Part shown: positions 38,153 through 44,868 of the stretch, in pieces | Layout: every line of letters begins with the position of its first letter | Position numbering within the stretch: position 1 is the first letter of the stretch | Source: Pseudoduganella plicata | GTDB taxonomy: Bacteria > Pseudomonadota > Gammaproteobacteria > Burkholderiales > Burkholderiaceae_D | Assembly: GCF_004421005.1 (NCBI RefSeq) | Contig: NZ_CP038026.1 | Location: 744,001-808,000, forward strand | DNA length: 64,000 nt | Direction of reading: 5' to 3' | Program-made: the position numbers and the translations under genes | Notes under the pieces: model-generated | What the model was told of the DNA's origin: nothing | What the model saw: only the letters and a program-made list of their open reading frames with translations | The model's database searches: none

Positions 38153-38382
38153 TATTCTGCTGCCTTGCGGGTCATGTCGAGGTGAGTGTCATCGTACTCG
38201 ACCGTATCCCCGGCCGTGTGATGTTTGTAGAGAACCGCAGCAACAGCGCGATAGAACGATCCCACGTCCGAGTTCGACAGAAGTGGGCCAGAGCAATCGG
38301 TGAACATCATTTCATTCTGCGTGCGCTTCTTGAGGGTCCTTCGGCCGGACGGATGGTAATCAACCTTCAATTGGATCTGCAC
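38152..38382 (-). CDS. Hypothetical protein, 76 aa
   Basis: GTG start at 38382 behind a near-perfect AGGAGGAATT site. MQIQLKVDYHPSGRRTLK then a short mixed fold. It is coupled to the next gene by a one-base stop/start overlap. Not recognised. Confidence 0.5.
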   Translation of the reverse strand: MQIQLKVDYHPSGRRTLKKRTQNEMMFTDCSGPLLSNSDVGSFYRAVAAVLYKHHTAGDTVEYDDTHLDMTRKAAE

Positions 38383-38390
38383 AATTCCTC

Positions 38391-38438
38391 CTAGGTGTCG
38401 CGTTTAGTGACTGGCTTCCGGCCAGGGATCGGGCGCAC
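38391..38438 (-). CDS. possible 15-residue peptide (VRPIPGRKPVTKRDT)
   Basis: A GTG-started short frame with AAGGAAAA upstream, ending one base before the AGGAGG of the next gene. The same GTGCGCCCGAT start also occurs at 37353-37363 upstream of the lipoprotein gene. Strongly basic. Could be a leader peptide that couples translation, or only a repeat. Confidence 0.25.
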   Translation of the reverse strand: MRPIPGRKPVTKRDT

Positions 38439-38454
38439 TTGGCGCTTTTCCTTT

Positions 38455-38643
38455 TCAGTTCGCGAGCCGCCACCCGGCCTTGCTCGATACAAGAGCGTTG
38501 CGCTTTGTGAGGACGTTCAAACGTTCGGCGACCACCAACCAGGTCCTATGCCGCAGCGCGTCGATCTTCATGAGCTTCTCGCGCGTTCCGTGTCCTGCGC
38601 GGATCGCCGCAAGGATTTGCTCGTCGAGCTGGTTGTCGTTCAT
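38455..38643 (-). CDS. Hypothetical protein, 62 aa
   Basis: Small helical protein, MNDNQLDEQILAAIRAGHG; the pattern of helices (REKLMKIDALRHRTWLVVAERLNVL..GWRLAN) resembles a winged-helix unit as found in small phage or plasmid regulators. Ribosome site CGGAAAAATCGCA. Function unknown. Confidence 0.5.
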   Translation of the reverse strand: MNDNQLDEQILAAIRAGHGTREKLMKIDALRHRTWLVVAERLNVLTKRNALVSSKAGWRLAN

Positions 38644-38667
38644 TGCGATTTTTCCGTTCTGTTTATC

Positions 38668-38904
38668 TTAGGACGCCCACTTAGCAAACTCTGGCAGCGG
38701 TCCTGTCTTCCAAGCACGCATGATTTTTACTGCCGCCCTCTCGAAATGACGTCCGGCGTCGTCGTCCGGCATTTGATTTACCAGCGTGATGTTGCCTGTC
38801 GACTTGTCGATCTCAAAACTCCCGGACCTCTCAGCACTGGTGAACCGATACCGAGCAGCCGCAGGGTCTTCGTCTATCTTGTCAATCGTGATGTAGAAAG
38901 CCAT
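38668..38904 (-). CDS. Hypothetical protein, 78 aa
   Basis: Start at 38904 behind AGGAAAA. Two-strand start (MAFYITIDKIDEDPAAARY) and a C-terminal helix FERAAVKIMRAWKTGPLPE; similar small proteins are scattered in proteobacterial accessory regions, by recollection. Function unknown. Confidence 0.55.
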   Translation of the reverse strand: MAFYITIDKIDEDPAAARYRFTSAERSGSFEIDKSTGNITLVNQMPDDDAGRHFERAAVKIMRAWKTGPLPEFAKWAS

Positions 38905-38909
38905 TTTTC

Positions 38910-39161
38910 CTATTCGGTGACGCGGGCGCCGGCGGGCAGCTCGAAGGCCAGTTCGCCGAGGCGCATGTGCTCAGACTCGTGAACCTCACGCAGCGTCAAG
39001 CCTCTCGCTTCCTCGTACCATGCCTTCACGACGGCCAGAGCGATGGCTTCACGAATCTTCAGTTCTGCTACAGGGAGAGGATCGTCGTTCGCGAACAGCT
39101 CGCGAATAAAGTTCTCTGTAGCGTCCGTCACATCAGCGTAGGTTGTGTTCATGGTGCTCAT
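38910..39161 (-). CDS. Hypothetical protein, 83 aa
   Basis: Start at 39161 behind AGGAAAACC. Acidic helical protein (ENFIRELFANDDPLPVAEL, AIALAVVKAWYEEARG). Five bases separate it from the next small gene. Not recognised. Confidence 0.5.
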   Translation of the reverse strand: MSTMNTTYADVTDATENFIRELFANDDPLPVAELKIREAIALAVVKAWYEEARGLTLREVHESEHMRLGELAFELPAGARVTE

Positions 39162-39176
39162 GGTTTTCCTGGTGAC

Positions 39177-39410
39177 TTAGGCCGTCGCCGTAGCGGGCCG
39201 GTTGTACGCCTTCTCCACGTCGCTCTCGAAGATTCGTTCGCCCGTTACGGCATGCTCAACCCACACGCGCCAACCGTTCGCCGCGACCTTGGCAGCGGCT
39301 TCCAAAATCTCCCTGCGTCGGCCTGGGCCGTCCGCATACGTCGTCGTCCGTTTGGACGTCTCCGGGTTCCCGACGACGTATTTCAGGGACCAGCACATGT
39401 TTGTAGCCAT
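39177..39410 (-). CDS. Hypothetical protein, 77 aa
   Basis: Start at 39410 (MATNMCWSLKYVVGNPET) behind a GAGGAAAAAATG site; an in-frame ATG lies 18 bases upstream. A small alpha/beta protein with GRRREILEAAAKVAANGWRV and WVEHAVTGERIFES, a pattern of a single repeat of a small domain. Function unknown. Confidence 0.5.
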   Translation of the reverse strand: MATNMCWSLKYVVGNPETSKRTTTYADGPGRRREILEAAAKVAANGWRVWVEHAVTGERIFESDVEKAYNRPATATA

Positions 39411-39424
39411 CATTTTTTCCTCGA

Positions 39425-39651
39425 TCAATGGTGGACAACGTGTTGCGTCGCCAGTTCCACCAGCTGCTCCGGCCGTCAGGAGCCGTTACGGTATAGCTCC
39501 AGTCAGGACCAGGAGCAATCGACCATACGTCACCGTTTTCCAGAATGACATGCAATGCTGGCCCAACATCGATGTGTTGGATTTCGCGGATCGCCACATC
39601 GCCGGCACCTGCGGCGCTGATGATCTGCTGTTCGTTGCTCTTCATCGTCAT
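39425..39651 (-). CDS. Hypothetical protein, about 75 aa, one frameshift
   Basis: Start at 39651 behind AAGGAAAACATC. MTMKSNEQQIISAAGAGDV, then a beta-rich part (LHVILENGDVWSIAPGP). The frame as read runs over the next gene; restoring one base near 39469-39472 (CTCCGG to CTCCGGG on the plus strand) gives a natural end PEQLVELATQHVVHH and a stop 14 bases before the next start. Function unknown. Confidence 0.5.
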
Positions 39652-39668
39652 GATGTTTTCCTTGTCGA

Positions 39669-39743
39669 TCAGGCCGTAGCCTCGTCAAGCGCGCTCTGCG
39701 CCTCTTCCAACGATCGACCCACGCACAATGCTGCCGACCCCAT
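39669..39743 (-). CDS. possible 24-residue peptide
   Basis: ATG frame MGSAALCVGRSLEEAQSALD and four more residues, ending just before the ribosome site of the 39651 gene. No ribosome site of its own; it follows the DUF4236 stop closely. It may instead be a decayed 3' end. Low confidence. Confidence 0.2.
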   Translation of the reverse strand: MGSAALCVGRSLEEAQSALDEATA

Positions 39744-39749
39744 ACGCTG

Positions 39750-40937
39750 CTAGCCTGCAGGGATTGGGACGACTGGTTTGAACACTCCCGTCGCAGTCAT
39801 ATTCCGTCGCAGCTCGAAACGCGTAAACGCTTCCACCGGATCCACCTGGTCGAGGGCGGCGAAGTTGATCCCGGACCATTGCCCGCGGTCGATGCGCGCC
39901 GAATAGAGGTATTCGTCGCTCACCGTGCCAGTGGCTTTATCGGCCCGCTGCGAGTAACCCGAAACCACAACGGTATGGACGGTCGGTAGGGCCGCGAAAG
40001 CCTCGCCGACGACCCGAAACCCGAGCGAGTGGATGTGCGCCTGGTATAGGCGCCGGGTGGCCACCTCGCCGACGTCGCGCAGCGCTAGTTCCCAGCTGCG
40101 GGCCGGCAACGAGGCACGCTTCGTTGGCATATCCTCCACCTCCGGCAAGTCTACATCGAGAAACAGCACGCGCCCATTGGGGCTCACGTCGATGGCGATA
40201 AGCGTCTCTTTGGGCCAGACGATCTCACCGAGCCGCTGTTCCAGCAGCTGCTGCATCGGTTCTGGGTTGCCGGCGATCGCACCGCTGAACAGGATCCGCT
40301 TCTCGACTCGCCAGCCGTCATGTGCGGACTTTTCTTTTTCGAACTGAGAGAGCTGAGCTTCGTACTCTGCACGGCGCCGACTGTTTTCGCCGTCGACAGC
40401 TTGGCGCCGACCAGGGATGAGGCGTTCCGCAAACCCAACTACGGCTTTTTCCGGCTCCGGCGGCGGAGTCTGAGCGAAAGCCGGCGGGACGAACGCGACA
40501 GGGGCCGCGGGATCAGGCGTGTCCCAATGCAGCTGGCCTAACGCAGTGATATTGGCGTTCATCTCGTCGCACTTCGTCTCGAGCATCTGTCGAATCTTGT
40601 CGCCCTGCTGCCGTCGAGCCTCGGCGATGATCTGTGCTGGTACTTCGTTGCCGGCCTGGTCGAGGTAGCGCATCTCGCCTTCGTCGCTCAGGTCCAACGT
40701 CAATTTCATTGTTACCATTGGCGCCGGCGCGCGGGATGGCGTCGCCGCACTTGGGCGGTCAAGTCTCGTGCGCGACGACAAGCCAGTGCCTGGCAGGCTC
40801 GCGTTTAGGTATGTGCCCCTCTTCCCGATACTGACCGAGGCGCCGCGCGGACCGAGGTTCCACGACATACCGCTGGAGCTAACATTCATCCGCACGCCAG
40901 GTGCAAGCTTGAACGACTTTCGAAAACGCAATGCCAT
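39750..40937 (-). CDS. DUF4236-domain protein
   Basis: 395-residue protein. The first 55 residues match DUF4236: MALRFRKSFKLAPGVRMN, SGMSWNLGPRGASVSIGKRG, LPGTGLS. The rest is a Pro/Ala-rich linker followed by a mixed region with VEKRILFSGAIAGNPEPMQQ and VVSGYSQRADKATG. Such proteins occur in accessory islands; function unknown. It is upstream of the small-gene string on the same strand. Confidence 0.75.
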   Translation of the reverse strand: MALRFRKSFKLAPGVRMNVSSSGMSWNLGPRGASVSIGKRGTYLNASLPGTGLSSRTRLDRPSAATPSRAPAPMVTMKLTLDLSDEGEMRYLDQAGNEVPAQIIAEARRQQGDKIRQMLETKCDEMNANITALGQLHWDTPDPAAPVAFVPPAFAQTPPPEPEKAVVGFAERLIPGRRQAVDGENSRRRAEYEAQLSQFEKEKSAHDGWRVEKRILFSGAIAGNPEPMQQLLEQRLGEIVWPKETLIAIDVSPNGRVLFLDVDLPEVEDMPTKRASLPARSWELALRDVGEVATRRLYQAHIHSLGFRVVGEAFAALPTVHTVVVSGYSQRADKATGTVSDEYLYSARIDRGQWSGINFAALDQVDPVEAFTRFELRRNMTATGVFKPVVPIPAG

Positions 40938-41159
40938 TTGCCCTCCGGGCTAATTCTATCGAGTCGATTTGAAGCCACGCCGCGCACGCAGATGGGCCGA
41001 CCCAGCTAGTGAGGCGCTTAGCGCTTCCCCTATAAGGCGTTGAACGCTTCGCGTACGTTTTCCTTGATATTCATGCTCTTTTTTCGCCTTAGACAAAACG
41101 CCCATCCCACCGCTACACTTGCAGTCCGATCGGCACCGCTTGTCGAAATATCGAACAAT

Positions 41160-41843
41160 CTACTCCGCAACCTCCGGCGCGGAGCGAGTCCGACGTCGAG
41201 AGAACGTCCAGTGCACATCGTCTAGGCTTACCTCGCCGTTAACAAAGATGAAATTCTTTGAAAAACTATTTCCGTGGAACAGCACCATCATTCGCTTGAC
41301 CAAGCACGATGCCTCTAAGCAGTCCATGATCAAGTCATCAAAGCCTTCGCGCGTTCGGCTTATGTTGGTGTGCGCCACACCTTCCTTCGTGTTCTTAGGC
41401 TTAAATCCTGAAGCAGTCGAGAAGTCGGACTGCTCAGCACTTGCCCATCCGAAAAACCAAGTGCCGTGAACAATCTCGTTTCGCTTTTCGGTGAGAGTTT
41501 GAATGCGTTTGGTTATGGACCGCAGGACTTTTTGCCCAACCGCCTTTTCTTCCGCGGACAGTGCTGACTGATCGATTGCGATCGCCATTGTGGAGCCGAA
41601 CACTCGGCGCAGCGGGTCGGCAGTAAGTTCAGCGTATGCCGGTGCGATCAATGCGTTTGTCTCTCGTCCGCCGCCAAAAGCCATAGGAAGGATATATCGC
41701 ATAGCGAATATCAGCTGTTCAAACTGAGCGACGAACTCGCCTAGTCCCGCATATAACTGCGCCGTCTGCGTCTCGTATTTTGCCTGGCGGTCGACCGCCG
41801 GATTGGGGGGGACATCACCAAGTGCACCGGTTGGAGTTTGCAT
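41160..41843 (-). CDS. Hypothetical protein, 227 aa
   Basis: Soluble, mainly helical protein. Start at 41843 behind AAGGAAAACGCT (MQTPTGALGDVPPNP); an upstream in-frame start adds 21 residues read through the previous gene. Notable stretch: FEQLIFAMRYILPMAFGG then KRNEIVHGTWFFGWA, a pattern (R-x-E-I-x-H-G) seen in several helical-bundle accessory proteins. Not assigned to a family. The 222 bases downstream (40938-41159) hold no gene I can support. Confidence 0.6.
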   Translation of the reverse strand: MQTPTGALGDVPPNPAVDRQAKYETQTAQLYAGLGEFVAQFEQLIFAMRYILPMAFGGGRETNALIAPAYAELTADPLRRVFGSTMAIAIDQSALSAEEKAVGQKVLRSITKRIQTLTEKRNEIVHGTWFFGWASAEQSDFSTASGFKPKNTKEGVAHTNISRTREGFDDLIMDCLEASCLVKRMMVLFHGNSFSKNFIFVNGEVSLDDVHWTFSRRRTRSAPEVAE

Positions 41844-41853
41844 AGCGTTTTCC

Positions 41854-41979
41854 TTAGTCTGGACGGTATAGCGAACGCATTTCGGTGAGCGCCAATACTC
41901 CAGCACTGATCGCGTCGTCTACTGCTTTTGAGGCCGCAGCATCGTCAAAACCGGCTTGACGCAACCACTTCGACCACAT
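41854..41979 (-). CDS. Small ORF, 41 aa, after the antitoxin gene
   Basis: MWSKWLRQAGFDDAAASKAV onward, stop overlapping the ribosome site of the next gene. The frame is open further upstream to the antitoxin stop (GKYKCLRFKMWSK), but without another ATG. It occupies the place where a toxin gene would be expected behind the AbrB-type antitoxin, yet is far shorter than known toxins. Function unknown; could be a remnant. Confidence 0.4.
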   Translation of the reverse strand: MWSKWLRQAGFDDAAASKAVDDAISAGVLALTEMRSLYRPD

Positions 41980-42008
41980 CTTGAATCGTAGACATTTGTA
42001 TTTGCCTT

Positions 42009-42266
42009 CTATTCGGCGCCGATTATGCGGCGCACCTTGTTCAAAGCAGCTTCACCAGACTTCGAATCTAGTTTGCCAGTGGCGAGAGCTTTTGCCTCTG
42101 CCGTTGTGAACGAAACAGTTACGCCGCTGACGACTGCTGGGACGATTTTGATTTCGCCCGGCGAGACAAGAACGTCAAGCTCCTGACCGTCCTCGAACCC
42201 TGCCCGATTGAGCGTATCGCGGCTAAACGTGGTGCCTTGCGAATTGCCGATTTTTCTAAGCTTCAT
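42009..42266 (-). CDS. AbrB/MazE/SpoVT-type antitoxin-like protein
   Basis: 85-residue protein. Residues 1-45 form the swapped-hairpin AbrB domain (LRKIGNSQGTTFSRDTLNRA, then GQELDVLVSPGEIKIVP), which binds DNA as a dimer. The C-terminal half is a flexible helical tail, usual in antitoxins that clasp a toxin. An excellent promoter with an overlapping palindrome precedes it, as expected for autoregulation. No recognisable toxin is adjacent. Confidence 0.8.
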   Translation of the reverse strand: MKLRKIGNSQGTTFSRDTLNRAGFEDGQELDVLVSPGEIKIVPAVVSGVTVSFTTAEAKALATGKLDSKSGEAALNKVRRIIGAE

Positions 42267-42278
42267 TCCGTCCTCGAT

Positions 42279-42297
42279 GTGATTACATGGTAATCAC
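42279..42297. promoter_or_regulatory. operator palindrome of the AbrB-type gene
   Basis: GTGATTAC-ATG-GTAATCAC, a perfect 8-bp inverted repeat with a 3-base centre, overlapping the -10 box of the antitoxin promoter. It lies 13 bases before the start codon. A related half site (GTGATAAC on the minus strand) lies upstream of the -35 box. Confidence 0.75.
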
Positions 42298-42315
42298 TGG
42301 TGTTCAGGTTGTCAA
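42287..42315 (-). promoter_or_regulatory. sigma-70 promoter of the AbrB-type gene
   Basis: On the minus strand -35 TTGACA (42310-42315), a 17-base spacer and -10 TACCAT (42287-42292). It lies directly downstream of the recombinase gene. Confidence 0.75.
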
Positions 42316-42341
42316 GAAGAATGTTATCACATGTATCCACA

Positions 42342-43013
42342 CTAGAGCACGACGGCGAACATCTCTTCGAGCCCTTTTTTCGACACTTGAAGGTACGGGC
42401 GAACATGGTCGAGCTCCGCATGTCCAAGGAGCAGCTGCACAGTCTCCACATCCTCCCCTTGCTGGATGAGCCGTGATGCCATCGTGCGCCGGCCACTGTG
42501 CGACGAGCCACCGCATATGCCGGCGTCGCGGTATAGCTTCGTGACGTGCGACTGAAGACTGTCGCACGCTAAGTACTCCACGGGCTCGCCGGTCCAGCTC
42601 ACGCGGCGCTTAGTGTTCAGGTGGAATTTGTAGCCCTTGTGCGTCAGGATCAGCTTGCTGGCCGGCTCCAGGCCTCTGTATCGGCCAGGCTCGCCGGTGA
42701 TACGCCGGCCGCGCGCTACTCGGTAGGCCAGGTATCGATCTAACGCTTCGATGGCCTTCGCATGGGTAAGGTAGATGCACCGCTGCCGGCACCCCTTCGT
42801 GATCGCCGCGCGCAGGCTGATTTCGTCGCGAAGCGCGCCGGACGGGAACAGCACGTCTTGGACCTCGATCTGTGCGATTTCGGTGACGCGCATGCCGGCC
42901 GTCAGGCCCAGCAGCAGGACCAGGCAGTCTCGCTCTGGATGCCTGCTGGTAGCCGCCGTTACGCGGAGAAGGTGACGGATTTGCCCGGGCTGGAGCGATG
43001 TGGCTTGTGCCAT
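42342..43013 (-). CDS. Tyrosine recombinase (integrase), catalytic domain
   Basis: 223-residue site-specific recombinase. Active-site residues are visible: Arg in [15 protein letters not shown], His-x-x-Arg in [13 protein letters not shown], His in [10 protein letters not shown] and the nucleophile Tyr in VRPYLQV. It lacks the usual N-terminal core-binding domain, so it is a catalytic-domain-only type as in some small integrases. ATG 43013 ([16 protein letters not shown]) is chosen; an upstream in-frame start adds 25 unrelated residues. It lies at the right edge of the island and is its probable integration gene; attachment sites were not found. Confidence 0.85.
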   Translation of the reverse strand: MAQATSLQPGQIRHLLRVTAATSRHPERDCLVLLLGLTAGMRVTEIAQIEVQDVLFPSGALRDEISLRAAITKGCRQRCIYLTHAKAIEALDRYLAYRVARGRRITGEPGRYRGLEPASKLILTHKGYKFHLNTKRRVSWTGEPVEYLACDSLQSHVTKLYRDAGICGGSSHSGRRTMASRLIQQGEDVETVQLLLGHAELDHVRPYLQVSKKGLEEMFAVVL

Positions 43014-43117
43014 ACGAACCTCTGAATAGGATGGATTGGAGACGATTTCAGAGGGAGAACCGTTCAGGCTCTTTTTCCAGCATACCACGGCCTGTATTCA
43101 GCGGTCCTCGGAAAAGA

Positions 43118-43137
43118 CGGCGAAGAAAATTTCGCCG
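43118..43137 (-). terminator. terminator after the TIGR03862-type flavoprotein gene
   Basis: Stem CGGCGAA / TTCGCCG with a 6-base loop, followed by TCTTTTC on the minus strand. It lies between the flavoprotein gene and the recombinase and marks the island boundary. The rest of 43014-43291 shows only a short GTCGTC/GACGAC repeat. Confidence 0.6.
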
Positions 43138-43291
43138 CGGCTAGGTCGTCTTGACCGCATAGACGACCGCACTAATTCGCGGTGATGGCGTGACGACAAG
43201 CGGGCGGGAGGTTGGAAAGCCGAACGGAATCAGCTCTTATTGCACGGTGCAGCTGGTCGCGGCAATTGTCTGACGAACCGAAGATTCAGCC

Positions 43292-44554
43292 CTATAGAGT
43301 TATGCGGTGGCCGAGCCATTGCGCCACGTCGCGTCCCGCCGCCACGCCAGACGCCAGGCACGCCGTCAGCAGATACCCACCCGTAGGCGCCTCCCAGTCC
43401 ACCATCTCGCCCGCGACGAACACGCCCGGCAGCGCGCGCAGCATCGTGCCATCCAGCGCTTCGAAGGCTACTCCGCCGGCACTGCTGATCGCCTCGTCGA
43501 GCGGCCGCGGCGCGCGCAGCGTCAATGGCAGCGCCTTCAAGCCCGCGGCCAGTTGCGCAGGATCGTGGTAGGCCTCGCGGCTCAGGCATTCGTGCAGCAG
43601 GCCCGCCTTCACACCCTTGACGTGCAGGCGGCCTTGCAGGTGCGACGCCATCGAACGGCTGCCGCGCGGTTTGGTGACTTCGTCGAGGACGCGCTGGAGC
43701 GACAGGTCCGGCAGCAGATCCAGTTCGACCACGGCGCTGCCGTGCGCCGCGATGGTGTCGCGCACCGGGGCCGACATGGCGTAAATCAGGCTGCCTTCGA
43801 CGCCCGTTGCCGTGACGACGAACTGGCCCTGCCGGCGTACGCGCTGGCCGGCGCTGTCCGTCCAGGTGGCGGCGACTGTCGTCAGCGGCTGGCCCGCGTA
43901 GCGGCTGGCGAAATGCTCGCTCCAACCGACGTCGAAGCCGCAGTTCGATGGCTGCAATGGCGCGACGTCGATACCGCGCTCCCGCAGCAGCGGCACCCAC
44001 GTGCCGTCAGATCCTAGGCGCGCCCAGCTGGCGCCGCCCAAAGCCAGGATGACGGCATCCGCATTGACCAGCGTTTCGCCCGCCGGCGTATCGAAGCGCA
44101 ATGCGCCTTCATGCCAGCCGGTCCAGCGGTGGCGCTGGTGCAGGTGCACGCCCCCTTCGCGCAGCCGGTGCAGCCACGCGCGCAGCAGCGGCGCGGCCTT
44201 CATTTCGGTAGGGAAGACGCGCCGGGAGGTGCCGACGAACGTTTCGACGCCCAGGCCGTGCACCCAGGCGCGCACGGCGTCCGGGCCGAAGGCATCCAGC
44301 ATCGGTCGCAGTTGCGCGGCGCGCGCGCCGTAGCGGGTCACGAACTGCTCGTAGGGTTCGGCGTGCGTGATGTTCATGCCGCCGCGGCCGGCCAGCAGGA
44401 ACTTGCGGCCGCTCGAGGCCATGGCGTCATAGACGTGGATGTCGAAGGCGTGCGTGGCAGTCCGCATGGCGGCCAGCGTTTCGGCCGCCATCAGGCCGGC
44501 CGGGCCGCCGCCGACGATGGCGATGACGGGACGGGAATTGGGTTGCGAATTCAT
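43292..44554 (-). CDS. NAD(P)/FAD-dependent oxidoreductase (TIGR03862/HI0933 type)
   Basis: 420-residue flavoprotein. FAD-binding AIVGGGPAGLMAAETLA at about 11-27, SSGRKFLLAGRGGMNITH (the HI0933-type signature), and a C-terminal GVFVAGEMVDWEAPTGGYLLTACLASG. Reaction unknown for this group. ATG 44554 is chosen because the Rossmann motif follows at the usual distance; a TTG seven codons upstream is less likely. Confidence 0.85.
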   Translation of the reverse strand: MNSQPNSRPVIAIVGGGPAGLMAAETLAAMRTATHAFDIHVYDAMASSGRKFLLAGRGGMNITHAEPYEQFVTRYGARAAQLRPMLDAFGPDAVRAWVHGLGVETFVGTSRRVFPTEMKAAPLLRAWLHRLREGGVHLHQRHRWTGWHEGALRFDTPAGETLVNADAVILALGGASWARLGSDGTWVPLLRERGIDVAPLQPSNCGFDVGWSEHFASRYAGQPLTTVAATWTDSAGQRVRRQGQFVVTATGVEGSLIYAMSAPVRDTIAAHGSAVVELDLLPDLSLQRVLDEVTKPRGSRSMASHLQGRLHVKGVKAGLLHECLSREAYHDPAQLAAGLKALPLTLRAPRPLDEAISSAGGVAFEALDGTMLRALPGVFVAGEMVDWEAPTGGYLLTACLASGVAAGRDVAQWLGHRITL

Positions 44555-44609
44555 AGGTGCGGCATTGTAGTACAAAGCCGCAGTGCGACCGAATCGACAG
44601 CCGGTCGGA

Positions 44610-44867
44610 TCAGCCGCCCGTCACGGGCGGGAAGAAGGCGACTTCGGCGCCGTCGGACAGCACCGTCGATGCGTCGCACATCTGCTGGTTGCACGCCATG
44701 CGCAGTGCGCGGCCTTCGGCCAGCGCCTGCGCCCAGGCGCCGCCGCGGGCGACAAGCAGAGCGCGCAGTTCGCCGACGGTCGTCACATCGGCCGGGACAT
44801 CGACGGTCTCGCCGCCCACACCGACGGTTTCGCGCACGCTGGCAAAGAATTTCAGGTTGATACGCAT
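44610..44867 (-). CDS. moaD: Molybdopterin synthase sulfur carrier subunit
   Basis: 85-residue ubiquitin-fold protein ending in the required Gly-Gly (FFPPVTGG), which is thiocarboxylated and donates sulfur to make molybdopterin. Start MRINLKFFASVRETVG. It follows moeA by one base on the same strand, so the two are cotranscribed. The partner moaE is not in the window. Confidence 0.93.
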   Translation of the reverse strand: MRINLKFFASVRETVGVGGETVDVPADVTTVGELRALLVARGGAWAQALAEGRALRMACNQQMCDASTVLSDGAEVAFFPPVTGG

Positions 44868-44868
44868 G

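Noticed and set aside
39685..39879. Minus-strand frame MVRDQLRRPRPGG onward
   Set aside because: Mostly an alternative frame of the DUF4236 gene's end; no ribosome site.
41030..41218. Minus-strand frame ending MNIKENVREAFNAL
   Set aside because: Overlaps the end of the 227-aa gene; only the last 14 codons lie free and have no ribosome site.
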